Part shown: positions 1-6,872 of the stretch, in pieces
How the letters are laid out: every line of letters begins with the position of its first letter
Position numbering within the stretch: position 1 is the stretch's first letter
Source: Clostridia bacterium
GTDB lineage: Bacteria; Bacillota; Peptococcia; DRI-13; DTU073
Length of the DNA stretch: 23,301 bases
Reading direction: 5' to 3'
NCBI GenBank assembly: GCA_028709105.1
Contig: JAQVYD010000007.1
Coordinates: forward strand, 1-23,301
Notes under the pieces: model-generated
What the model saw: only the letters and a program-made list of their open reading frames with translations
What the model was told of the DNA's origin: nothing
Databases searched by the model: none
Translations under genes and position numbers: made by a program

Positions 1-51
1 AACTTATGTTGGTTAGTTAAGAAATTAATTATTAAAGGGGAAAGATACTTA

Positions 52-1251
52 ATGCTGCGTGATTTGTTATTACGAGTTTTATTATTAGTTACTATATTAT
101 TTTCCTTTAACAGTAGTCCAGCTGATGCTGTCACTTATTATAGTCCTGCGTACCGTGCTAAAACAACAATTGGACAAAACGGAGAGGGTTATAGTGCCAT
201 GACCGTCACCCTTGTACTTCCTGGTAACAGCGATATCAAAGGCAATGAAAAAACTGGAGCCGCTTATAATTATTTGGGAATGGAAACGGAAAACTCCAAT
301 AGTTTGGAGATCGGCCTACACAAAGATACATTTGATAGGAATAATCAGCAGTGGTCGGTTTTTGCCTTCGCCAATTATAACGGGGTCTTCAGTTTATATG
401 GTTCATATGAAAAATGGCATAATTTCCGGTCTAACATCTACATGCAGCAGGTATGGCCCACTCTTGTAGTGCCGGACGGTAGCACGGTAACCATGAGCCT
501 AGAAGTAATTAAACCTGATGAGGTTGTTTTCACCATTGAAGGGCAAGAACCCGTAACTCTAAAGATGCCGGGAGCCAATCCACAAGGGCAAAAACAAATC
601 TTACGCCGTGTAACTAGCCTTATGACAGAAGATCCAACCGGATTTTTGCATAATAATGTTTGGAGTAAGGTGCAGGTAAAAGGTAATGACGGTATCTTAA
701 GTCAATGGATACCCCAAGAGATAGAAAAAACAGTCTCCAATAATATGGATGAGGGGGATCCCATGTCTAACTGGGTTAATGTTACTACCGGCCAATATTA
801 TCCGGAGACTATTAATATTAAGCTGGATGCCCCTACAAATCAGGGGGCTTTCCAGGTTGGCAATCGTTTTTATTATATCAATGGATCCATGGAACAAGCC
901 GATGTTGCACCTTTTATAGAAGGAGGTCGCACTTATGTACCAGTTCGCTACCTGAGTCATATTTGCGGTATAACGGAAGGGGAAATTGTTTGGGATGAGA
1001 ATAGCCAATCAGTTTCGCTAAGTCATGGTGGGATTCTTCAAGTATTAAGGATAGGCAAAAAGGAACAACTCGTTAACGGAATCTCTTATCCCATGGATGT
1101 AAGCCCCTTAATAGTAAATGACAGAATCTGTTTACCTGCTAGATATGTGGCTAATCAATTTGGTTATACTGTGGAATGGGATAATGCTCATAAAACGGTA
1201 TATATTTATCCCAAGGGTCAAGCGTGTCCTGATAACCCATATGTCCAGTAA
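52..1251 (+). CDS. Secreted copper amine oxidase-like (stalk) domain protein
   Basis: The 399-aa protein starts with a hydrophobic segment (about residues 5-26, ending SSPADA) that looks like a Sec signal peptide, so it is probably exported. Residues about 27-255 are a beta-rich region I do not recognise. Residues about 270-390 contain two repeats of the pattern seen in the Cu amine oxidase N-terminal-like stalk domain: an opening (V..APFIEGGRTYVPVRYL), then WDENSQSVSL, and later MDVSPLIVNDRICLPARYVA followed by WDNAHKTVYIYP. This domain is common in cell-surface proteins of Clostridia and is not itself an oxidase. The ATG at 52 follows an AAAGGGG ribosome binding site at 35-41. A strong terminator follows at 1364. 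Domain call is good; the specific function is unknown. Confidence 0.85.
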   Translation: MLRDLLLRVLLLVTILFSFNSSPADAVTYYSPAYRAKTTIGQNGEGYSAMTVTLVLPGNSDIKGNEKTGAAYNYLGMETENSNSLEIGLHKDTFDRNNQQWSVFAFANYNGVFSLYGSYEKWHNFRSNIYMQQVWPTLVVPDGSTVTMSLEVIKPDEVVFTIEGQEPVTLKMPGANPQGQKQILRRVTSLMTEDPTGFLHNNVWSKVQVKGNDGILSQWIPQEIEKTVSNNMDEGDPMSNWVNVTTGQYYPETINIKLDAPTNQGAFQVGNRFYYINGSMEQADVAPFIEGGRTYVPVRYLSHICGITEGEIVWDENSQSVSLSHGGILQVLRIGKKEQLVNGISYPMDVSPLIVNDRICLPARYVANQFGYTVEWDNAHKTVYIYPKGQACPDNPYVQ

Positions 1252-1363
1252 AATTTTCATTATAACTTTGATTCTTTATAACAACCATGTTGCATATATA
1301 TCAAAGCTAAGACATAAGATCAGCAAGAGCCTTAGCATAATATCAATATAAAAAAGAAAAGCA

Positions 1364-1404
1364 AAAAAGGACCGTGCTTTAGATTTTGAAACATGGTCCT
1401 TTTT
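1364..1404. terminator. Bidirectional terminator between convergent genes
   Basis: AAAAAGGACCGTG pairs with CATGGTCCTTTTT (13 bp with one G-T wobble) around a loop of about 15 nt. A-rich DNA lies on the left and T-rich DNA on the right. It can therefore end transcription of the stalk-domain gene on the plus strand and of the zinc-ribbon gene on the minus strand. Confidence 0.85.
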
Positions 1405-1446
1405 ATTGTTTGCGCAGGGATTTTATCCCTTGATTTTTTTTGTTGT

Positions 1447-1740
1447 TTATATTTTTTTTAAGTTGAAGCGTGTTACTACAGCTCCTATGAGAAAGGAAAT
1501 GGGCACTCCGGAGAAAACAAGTATTCCGACCCATTTAGAGCCGAGGTAATCATAGAAAAGAAAAGGTATGATTAAAAAAAATAAAAAACATCCCAGAAAA
1601 ACGAACCAAAATTTACTGATGGCGTTCTGATAACGCTCCAGGTATTTTTGCGACACCTTTTTTTTACAATGAGGACATTTAGTAGTATTCGGGTTTATTG
1701 GTTGTTGACATTCCGGGCATGTTAATTTAAAACCAAACAT
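1447..1740 (-). CDS. Small zinc-ribbon membrane protein
   Basis: This 97-aa protein begins with a CX2C-X10-CX2C zinc ribbon (C8, C11, C22, C25: CPEC...CPHC). A basic linker follows, then two hydrophobic segments at about 44-63 and 70-92, predicted to span the membrane, and a basic C-terminus. The topology suggests a cytoplasmic zinc-ribbon head anchored to the membrane. The start is supported by an AGGAGG site about 7 nt upstream on the minus strand. It is convergent with the stalk-domain gene, shares the terminator at 1364, and lies downstream of tRNA-Pro on the same strand but beyond that gene's terminator. No specific function can be assigned. Confidence 0.8.
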   Translation of the reverse strand: MFGFKLTCPECQQPINPNTTKCPHCKKKVSQKYLERYQNAISKFWFVFLGCFLFFLIIPFLFYDYLGSKWVGILVFSGVPISFLIGAVVTRFNLKKI

Positions 1741-1823
1741 ACGCCAGCCTCCTAGTATGTCTTTTGCTAAGTATTTCTCGAATTTTTGCCGAAATCCTTT
1801 TATATTAAGGAAAAAGTTTAATT

Positions 1824-1851
1824 TAAAAAAATCCGCCGGAGCGGATGAAAA
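1824..1851 (-). terminator. Terminator of tRNA-Pro
   Basis: Read on the minus strand, ATCCGC-TCCG-GCGGAT forms a 6-bp GC-rich stem with a tetraloop followed immediately by a run of T. It lies 7 nt beyond the CCA end of the tRNA. Confidence 0.8.
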
Positions 1852-1857
1852 AACAAA

Positions 1858-1934
1858 TGGTCGGAGTAGGGAGATTCGAACTCCCGGCCTCTTGGTCCCG
1901 AACCAAGCGCGCTACCAAACTGCGCTATACCCCG
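1858..1934 (-). tRNA. tRNA-Pro, anticodon CGG
   Basis: The 77-nt minus-strand sequence folds as a full cloverleaf. The acceptor stem is CGGGGTA/TACTCCG with the C1-G72 pair typical of bacterial tRNA-Pro. The anticodon stem CTTGG/CCAAG encloses loop TTCGGGA, giving anticodon CGG (reads CCG). The T arm contains GTTCGAATC, and CCA is encoded at the 3' end. It has its own promoter and terminator, so it is a single-gene transcription unit. Confidence 0.97.
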
Positions 1935-1964
1935 TTTTTAAACTGTTATGATCGTTACGTTAAT

Positions 1965-1993
1965 ATTATATGAATTTCAGGAACAGAAGTCAA
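1965..1993 (-). promoter_or_regulatory. Sigma-A promoter of tRNA-Pro
   Basis: On the minus strand, TTGACT (1993-1988) is followed by 17 nt and a perfect TATAAT (1970-1965), about 30 nt upstream of the mature tRNA 5' end at 1934. Confidence 0.85.
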
Positions 1994-2079
1994 ATGAAAG
2001 ACGTGGTGTAAAGGTAGAAATATTACTATTTGTATTGTATAATGAAAGCAAATATATTCGAATAATAATAGAATTTTTA

Positions 2080-2127
2080 GCTAAGTGGTTATTAATATGG
2101 AAAAGTTTATGCTAAGTGGTGTATAAT
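2080..2127 (+). promoter_or_regulatory. Likely promoter with a direct repeat
   Basis: TATAAT at 2122-2127 is preceded by TGGAAA (2098-2103) at 18-nt spacing, a modest sigma-A match. The 10-mer GCTAAGTGGT occurs at 2080-2089 and again at 2111-2120, so the second copy abuts the -10 and the copies are 31 bp (about three helical turns) apart. That spacing would suit a repeated protein-binding site, but this is inference. Confidence 0.45.
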
Positions 2128-2170
2128 GAAGATAAAGCATGAGTTGTTTTTCTAAGGGGGAGAGACAGCG

Positions 2171-2719
2171 ATGAAGAGGCGGGAGGAACGGGATCGTAAG
2201 TTTTTGGCAGCTATTGAAGAGGTTACGCAAAACCTTTGGAGCTGTAAAGAAAAATATGATTTGGTGGAAGAGGGAAATCATCCTGCTGTGCTTAGATTAA
2301 AAGCTCTTGAGGAAAAACTGACCACAGAAAGAAGATTATTAGAAGAGGTCAGCCTGCCTTGCCGTTTTATCTTGGAACATTTTACTGTCTTTATGGGCAA
2401 ATCTGACCATACAGTGGGGTTTAGCTTGGGACAGCAGTTAGAAATAGGGCGGGGAAGTATTAATGATTTTTCTATTCAAGAATGGGGTAATGTTTGTTTA
2501 GTGATCGGTAATGTTTGCCTTTGTTGGCGTGATCGGGATTATCAATATCTTTTTTATCCGGACAAAGTAATTTTACGTTCTGTGGATAGAAGCAAACCGG
2601 AGATTCATTTGTTTTTTAATTTCGCCTTTAAGTATTCCAAAATATTGGACGAATTCAGGGATGTGGCTACTGATAAACAGACTTTTTATTGTTATCCTGA
2701 TTTATTCGAAGATGATTAA
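2171..2719 (+). CDS. Conserved-looking protein of unknown function
   Basis: I do not recognise this 182-aa protein. The first ~65 residues are highly charged and helical (KRREERDRK..., LRLKALEEKLTTERRLLEE) and could form a coiled coil. The rest is aromatic-rich and looks beta-like (GNVCLVIGNVCLCWRDRDYQYLF), with an acidic C-terminus. There is no signal peptide or membrane segment. The ATG has a strong AAGGGGG site at 2154-2160. The gene stands alone between its own promoter and the terminator at 2747, so neighbours give no clue to function. Confidence 0.75.
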   Translation: MKRREERDRKFLAAIEEVTQNLWSCKEKYDLVEEGNHPAVLRLKALEEKLTTERRLLEEVSLPCRFILEHFTVFMGKSDHTVGFSLGQQLEIGRGSINDFSIQEWGNVCLVIGNVCLCWRDRDYQYLFYPDKVILRSVDRSKPEIHLFFNFAFKYSKILDEFRDVATDKQTFYCYPDLFEDD

Positions 2720-2746
2720 AAGCAGTACTCAAAAAGCTTAAGTGGG

Positions 2747-2771
2747 GGGAGCCGTAAGGCTTCCTTTTTTT
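2747..2771 (+). terminator. Rho-independent terminator
   Basis: GGGAGCC-GTAA-GGCTTCC (7 bp with one G-T wobble, tetraloop) is followed by seven T residues, 27 nt after the stop of the 182-aa gene. Confidence 0.88.
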
Positions 2772-2838
2772 ATGGAAAAAAGCACCCTTTCCCTGTCCGT
2801 TTAATAAGCTAATAAAGGGGAAGAGGGGTGTTACGGAA

Positions 2839-3843
2839 ATGAAAATTTCAGATTGTATTGATGCAGGTACGGAATATTGTCCCTGCTCTTTGGCCGAGAC
2901 GGGAGAATGTATTATGTGTTCTCAGTTACAGGGTAAGGTTTTTTGCGATTGTACCAATTGGAAAGGTGTCTGTATTTATCAAGAATATATTTGGAATCAT
3001 TCACAACGCAAGGAAAATCGGCAAGTGTATCGCTGTCGCATTTCAGCAAAGGAAGCGGTGTCTCCTGCTGTTACCGTATTCACAATCCAAGTCAAGAGAA
3101 CTTTGGCCAGAGAACTTAAAGAACCGGGGGCTTACGTTTTTTTAAGAATACCTGATTATCCGACTTTTTTTGATTTGCCCATGTCAATTATGAGTGCTGA
3201 TGAAAGGGCGGGAGTTATTAAGATTGCCGTACAGGAACGCGGTGTTAAAACAAAATATTTATTGCAGAGAGAAGCTGGGCGGAGAGAGGAGCAGCAGAGA
3301 GAGGAGGTTTTATTGCGCGGTCCTTATTGGAACGGAATTCTTGGTTTGAAATATCTCAAGAGTTTTCAAAAGGGGAAGGCATTAGTGGTAGTTAGAGGTA
3401 TCGGGCAGGCTCCGGCATTGCCTGTAGCCAAAAAACTCTTGCAAGGTGGAAACGAGGTCGAGGTGCTTTTAGATCGGGGCAGAATTGCGGTGGATTTTAC
3501 CGGAGATTTGTTTAGGAAGATGGGTTGTCGTGTTTTAGAAAAACAATTATTAAAGCGGGAGGATTTAACCATAACAGAAGAAACGCTGGCGTATCTACAA
3601 GATAGTCTTCTTAATAAAGGCGTGGGGTTAATTTATGGCGGCGGCTCCGATTTGCTGCATCAAGGGCTCAGCCGCTTAATTCAAGAAGTGGAGCGGGGGG
3701 CTTTTTTCGTTTGTTCGAATAATGCTCAATTATGTTGCGGGGAAGGCATTTGTGGAAGTTGTCAAACTAGATTGGCTGACGGCAGTAGAGTAAAGAGATG
3801 TAAAACACAGTTGGCAGCGTTAAATATCTATGAAGGGAGGTAA
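2839..3843 (+). CDS. Flavin/NAD-binding reductase with 2Fe-2S site, dihydroorotate/sulfide dehydrogenase-like
   Basis: The 334-aa protein has three parts. Residues 6-45 are a cysteine-rich head (C6, C14, C16, C24, C27, C36, C38, C45) that could hold a metal or Fe-S cluster. Residues about 60-290 resemble the ferredoxin-reductase fold of PyrK-like electron transfer subunits: a flavin part with FFDLPMSIMS, then a nucleotide-binding part with VVVRGIGQAPALPVAKKLL. The end carries CCGEGICGSC plus C321, matching the 2Fe-2S site of the PyrK/SudB family. It probably moves electrons between NAD(P)H and the FAD protein encoded 5 bp downstream, on the cytoplasmic side. The ATG follows GAGGGGTG with suitable spacing. 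A hydrophilic Glu/Gln/Arg-rich stretch near residues 143-156 looks like a loop insertion. The substrate is unknown. Confidence 0.82.
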   Translation: MKISDCIDAGTEYCPCSLAETGECIMCSQLQGKVFCDCTNWKGVCIYQEYIWNHSQRKENRQVYRCRISAKEAVSPAVTVFTIQVKRTLARELKEPGAYVFLRIPDYPTFFDLPMSIMSADERAGVIKIAVQERGVKTKYLLQREAGRREEQQREEVLLRGPYWNGILGLKYLKSFQKGKALVVVRGIGQAPALPVAKKLLQGGNEVEVLLDRGRIAVDFTGDLFRKMGCRVLEKQLLKREDLTITEETLAYLQDSLLNKGVGLIYGGGSDLLHQGLSRLIQEVERGAFFVCSNNAQLCCGEGICGSCQTRLADGSRVKRCKTQLAALNIYEGR

Positions 3844-3848
3844 AGGTA

Positions 3849-5129
3849 TTGGCTAGAGTTGTCATTATTGGCGGGGGATGGGCGGGATGTGCGGCTGCTA
3901 TTACGGCCAGAAAAGCCGGAGCAGAAGTAGTGGTTTTGGAAAAAACAGATTTGCTGTTAGGCTTAGGCAATGTGGGGGGAATCATGCGTAATAATGGCCG
4001 TTTTACAGCTGCTGAAGAAATAATCGCCCTCGGTGCCGGTGAGTTATTGGCGATCACGGATCAGGTTACCAGACATAAAAATATTAATTTTCCCGGTCAT
4101 AAACACGCCTTTTTATATGATGTGACTAAAGTAGAACCGCTAGTGCGTAAAAAATTGGCGGAAATGCAGGTTATGGTTGAATTAGAAACTAGGGCGATCA
4201 ATGTTCAGAAAGAAGGTTCTTGGCTGAAAAGTATTGTTTTGGCGAACGGCAGTGCGGTGGAGGGCGATGTCTTTATTGAAACGACAGGTTCTACGGGACC
4301 GATGGGTAATTGTCTGCGCTATGGTAATGGTTGTTCCATGTGTATTTTGCGTTGCCCGTCTTATGGTCCTCGGGTCAGTATTAGTCAGCGGGCAGGGGTA
4401 GAAGACCTTCTAGGGCAGCGTGGGGACGAATCTTATGGAGCCTATAGCGGTTCTTGCAAGTTGGCTAAAAATTCTTTAAGTAAAGAAATTGTGGAGAAGT
4501 TGGATCGGGAGGGGGTCGTCATTGTCCCTGTGCCTACTGAGGATGTTAATGTAAAAAAATTAGCGTATAAAGTATGTCAGCAGTATGCCCTAAAGGAGTT
4601 TGCCGAGAATATTATTCTTCTGGATACAGGGTATGCTAAATTAATGACTTCTTATTACCCGTTAGCAAAATTAAGGGAAATACCCGGTTTTGAATTTGCT
4701 CGTTATGATGATCCTTATTCAGGGGGAAAGGGTAATTCCATTCGTTATTTATCAATGGCTCCTCGTAATAATGCGCTGAAGGTTGAGGGGTTATCGAATC
4801 TTCTCTGTGCCGGAGAAAAAGCGGGGCTTTTTGTCGGTCATACTGAAGCGATAGCTACGGGCAGTCTAGCCGGGCATAATAGTGTGCGCCTTTATCTGGG
4901 GATGCCTCTTTTAGAATTGCCTAGGGCTTTAGCGCTTGGTGATTTAATTGCTTTTGCTAATGAAAAGATTAAAACTCCTGAAGGTTTAAAGAATCGCTAT
5001 ACTTTTTCGGGGGGACAATATTTTAAGCAGATGATTGCGCAAGGGCTGTATACAACAGATGTGGAAACGGTTAAGCTTCGTGTGGAAAGAATCGGGTTAA
5101 CGAATATTTTCGCAGAAAAGTTTTTATAG
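3849..5129 (+). CDS. FAD-dependent oxidoreductase, GidA/TrmFO-like fold
   Basis: The 426-aa protein opens with a classic FAD dinucleotide-binding motif (VVIIGGGWAGCAAAI, residues 4-18) and a charged strand end VVVLEK. The C-terminal half has NLLCAGEKAGLFVGHTEA and GSLAGHNSVR, resembling the second FAD-contact region of MnmG/TrmFO proteins, but the size and middle differ from both tRNA enzymes. C155, C162, C165 and C169 (GNCLRYGNGCSMCILRC) could bind an Fe-S cluster or form a redox-active thiol set. The start is TTG, 5 bp after the preceding stop, with GGGAGG just upstream, so the two genes are translated as a unit. I infer a two-component electron transfer enzyme; the reaction is unknown. Confidence 0.8.
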   Translation: MARVVIIGGGWAGCAAAITARKAGAEVVVLEKTDLLLGLGNVGGIMRNNGRFTAAEEIIALGAGELLAITDQVTRHKNINFPGHKHAFLYDVTKVEPLVRKKLAEMQVMVELETRAINVQKEGSWLKSIVLANGSAVEGDVFIETTGSTGPMGNCLRYGNGCSMCILRCPSYGPRVSISQRAGVEDLLGQRGDESYGAYSGSCKLAKNSLSKEIVEKLDREGVVIVPVPTEDVNVKKLAYKVCQQYALKEFAENIILLDTGYAKLMTSYYPLAKLREIPGFEFARYDDPYSGGKGNSIRYLSMAPRNNALKVEGLSNLLCAGEKAGLFVGHTEAIATGSLAGHNSVRLYLGMPLLELPRALALGDLIAFANEKIKTPEGLKNRYTFSGGQYFKQMIAQGLYTTDVETVKLRVERIGLTNIFAEKFL

Positions 5130-5216
5130 CTGGCTTACCTTGTTTTTGTTATATTTTCAGGATTGCGTTTATGTTTTAATTATGCATTATGAATTGCTTT
5201 TAAAGAGGTGAAATAA

Positions 5217-5390
5217 TTGTCTAAGCAGAAGAAAGAACCTACGGTTCAGGATTTATTGAAGATAGAAATTGCTCAAGAATTAGGGCTTTGGGGAAAGATC
5301 CAAAGGTTCGGCTGGGGCGAGTTAACGGCAGAAGAAGCAGGACGCATCGGTGGGTTGATGAGGCGCAGAATGAAGGAAGAAAATAAATAG
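5217..5390 (+). CDS. Small acid-soluble spore protein, alpha/beta type
   Basis: A 57-aa ORF starts with TTG behind AAAGAGGTG. The protein reads KIEIAQELGLWGKIQRFGWGELTAEEAGRIGGLMRRR in its core (residues about 15-51), split here as KIEIAQELGLWGKIQRFGW then GELTAEEAGRIGGLMRRR. The K-EIA-ELG opening and the G..GG..(K/R)R end match the two conserved blocks of alpha/beta SASPs, in the divergent 'GWG' form found in Clostridia. Such proteins coat DNA in the dormant spore and protect it. The canonical GPR protease site is not obvious. The gene shows that the host makes endospores. It lies 87 bp after the redox pair; no clear forespore promoter was found. Confidence 0.78.
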   Translation: MSKQKKEPTVQDLLKIEIAQELGLWGKIQRFGWGELTAEEAGRIGGLMRRRMKEENK

Positions 5391-5444
5391 GTATTCGTAA
5401 ATTAACAGCTGTATTAATACACCCCCTTTTTAATGCAAAAAACA

Positions 5445-5473
5445 TTGTAACAGATTAGCTAATTTGTTATACT
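5445..5473 (+). promoter_or_regulatory. Sigma-A promoter of ytoI-dnaE
   Basis: TTGTAA (5445-5450), 17 nt, then TATACT (5468-5473). It is placed about 45 nt before the ytoI start in a 129-bp intergenic region. Confidence 0.75.
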
Positions 5474-5519
5474 TGAAGCGGTAAGTACATCAAGGAGGGA
5501 ATGGGGTGGATGTTGGATA

Positions 5520-6842
5520 ATGGAAGTTGTTTCGGCAAGCGGAATAACGAAACATGAACTAATTATTCGTCATCTTAAATCTTTAGAGGTAAAGACAAAG
5601 ATTTCTGTGCGGCAGATTGCTAAGGAATTGGATGTTAGTGAAGGAACTGCTTATCGTGCCATTAAAGAGGCCGAAGCGCAAGGTTTGGTTAGTTCTATCC
5701 CTAAAGTGGGTACGATCCGCATTGAATCTAAAGAGGAAAAGGGCATCGAAGACCTTACTTTGCGGGAAATAGTAAAAATAGTAGAAGGGGAGGTTCTGAC
5801 GGGTCAGGGAAATTTAGGGATACCCCCGGCGAATTTTGTGATTGGCAGTTATAGTCCTAAAATTTTAAAGCGATATTTAGTAAAAAATTCTCTTGTATTT
5901 GTGGGCGATCAACCGGAGTTACAACAATTGGCTTTACAGGCGGAAGCCCATCTAATGGTTACGGCAGCTTTAAAAGTACCGGCGAAGATTATTCAAGCGG
6001 CTAGGAAAAAGAGGTTGAGTGTACTCTCTTGCCCGTATAATACGTTTGAGACAGTAACGATGTTGAATCGGGCGATTTATGACCTTTTAACGGAAAAAGA
6101 GCTTATTTATGTAGAGAATATTATGGTTAAAGATGTTTTTTATTTACCGGCGGAGGCGACAGTGGGAGATTGGCATAAAATGTCTGCAAAAACGGGACAC
6201 AGTAGATTTCCTGTAGTAGATAAAAACATGATGGTGGTGGGTATGGTTACTGCCGTTGATGTGACCAGTGCAGATCGTCAGGCCAGTGTTCTTTCGGTAA
6301 TGACCAAGGATGTCTTAATGGTGGAACCACGCACTTTGTTGACTCATCTTTCCCGTATGCTGGTGTGGGAAGGGTTTGAGCTTGTACCGATTGTCAAAGG
6401 GAAAAAATTGGTAGGGGTGGTTAGCCGTCAAGATATTCTGGCCGCTTTCCAACAGACTCAGAAACAGCCTCATGTGGGGGAGACGGTAGATAATCTGGTG
6501 ATGAGCGGTTTTAAATTGGAAGATTGGGATAAGGGGATTAAGCTTTCCGGGGAAATTTCGCAATTTATGATTGATGAAGATGGTACGGCTAGCCCCGGAA
6601 CATTAGTGACGATAATTTCTACAGCGGCGTATATTGCTGCTCGTAAACAATATCGCTTAGACACGCTAGTTCATAATCTCTCTTTACAGCATGTTCGTCC
6701 GCTTGCCGTGGGGGATCAGACGGAGGTTTATGCACAGATTCTTCATTGGGAGAAAAAATTTTGTTTAGCCGACGTAAGTATATACTGCCAAGGAAATTTA
6801 AAGGCAAAAGCCTTAGTTAGCTCACGGATAGTTAAGAAATAA
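5520..6842 (+). CDS. ytoI: YtoI-like regulator: HTH, DRTGG, two CBS, hotdog domain
   Basis: The 440-aa protein has an N-terminal winged-helix-like region (residues about 8-68, RQIAKELDVSEGTAYRAIKEAEAQGLV). A DRTGG-like region (about 75-185) and two CBS repeats (about 195-315: FPVVDKNMMVVGMVTAVDV and PIVKGKKLVGVVSRQDIL) follow, then a hotdog thioesterase-like end (about 330-440). Order and length match Bacillus subtilis YtoI (about 439 aa), which also lies near dnaE. CBS/DRTGG pairs usually sense adenine nucleotides; the role of YtoI is not established. ATG 5520 is preceded by GGGGTGG 11 nt away; the stronger AAGGAGG at 5492-5498 is too far for this start and is out of frame with nearer ATGs, so the start is slightly uncertain. 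dnaE follows 30 bp downstream, probably co-transcribed. Confidence 0.88.
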   Translation: MEVVSASGITKHELIIRHLKSLEVKTKISVRQIAKELDVSEGTAYRAIKEAEAQGLVSSIPKVGTIRIESKEEKGIEDLTLREIVKIVEGEVLTGQGNLGIPPANFVIGSYSPKILKRYLVKNSLVFVGDQPELQQLALQAEAHLMVTAALKVPAKIIQAARKKRLSVLSCPYNTFETVTMLNRAIYDLLTEKELIYVENIMVKDVFYLPAEATVGDWHKMSAKTGHSRFPVVDKNMMVVGMVTAVDVTSADRQASVLSVMTKDVLMVEPRTLLTHLSRMLVWEGFELVPIVKGKKLVGVVSRQDILAAFQQTQKQPHVGETVDNLVMSGFKLEDWDKGIKLSGEISQFMIDEDGTASPGTLVTIISTAAYIAARKQYRLDTLVHNLSLQHVRPLAVGDQTEVYAQILHWEKKFCLADVSIYCQGNLKAKALVSSRIVKK

Positions 6843-6872
6843 AAAAGAGTTTCTCTCTGGGAGGAAAAAGAA

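Noticed and set aside
1757..1951. 64-aa plus-strand ORF
   Set aside because: It runs antisense through the tRNA-Pro gene and its terminator and has no ribosome binding site or protein-like composition.
2038..2043. TATAAT in the tRNA-Pro upstream region, plus strand
   Set aside because: No acceptable -35 at 16-18 nt and no gene directly after it; the later TATAAT at 2122 fits the 182-aa gene better.
3262..3310. GAG/CAG-rich stretch as a possible TRAP binding site
   Set aside because: The triplets are not spaced by the regular 2-3 nt that TRAP needs, and the stretch is inside a coding region where it encodes an Arg/Glu/Gln-rich loop.
5190..5216. Sigma-G-like promoter for the spore protein gene
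   Set aside because: GCATTATGAA resembles a forespore -10 element, but no matching -35 is present at the right distance.
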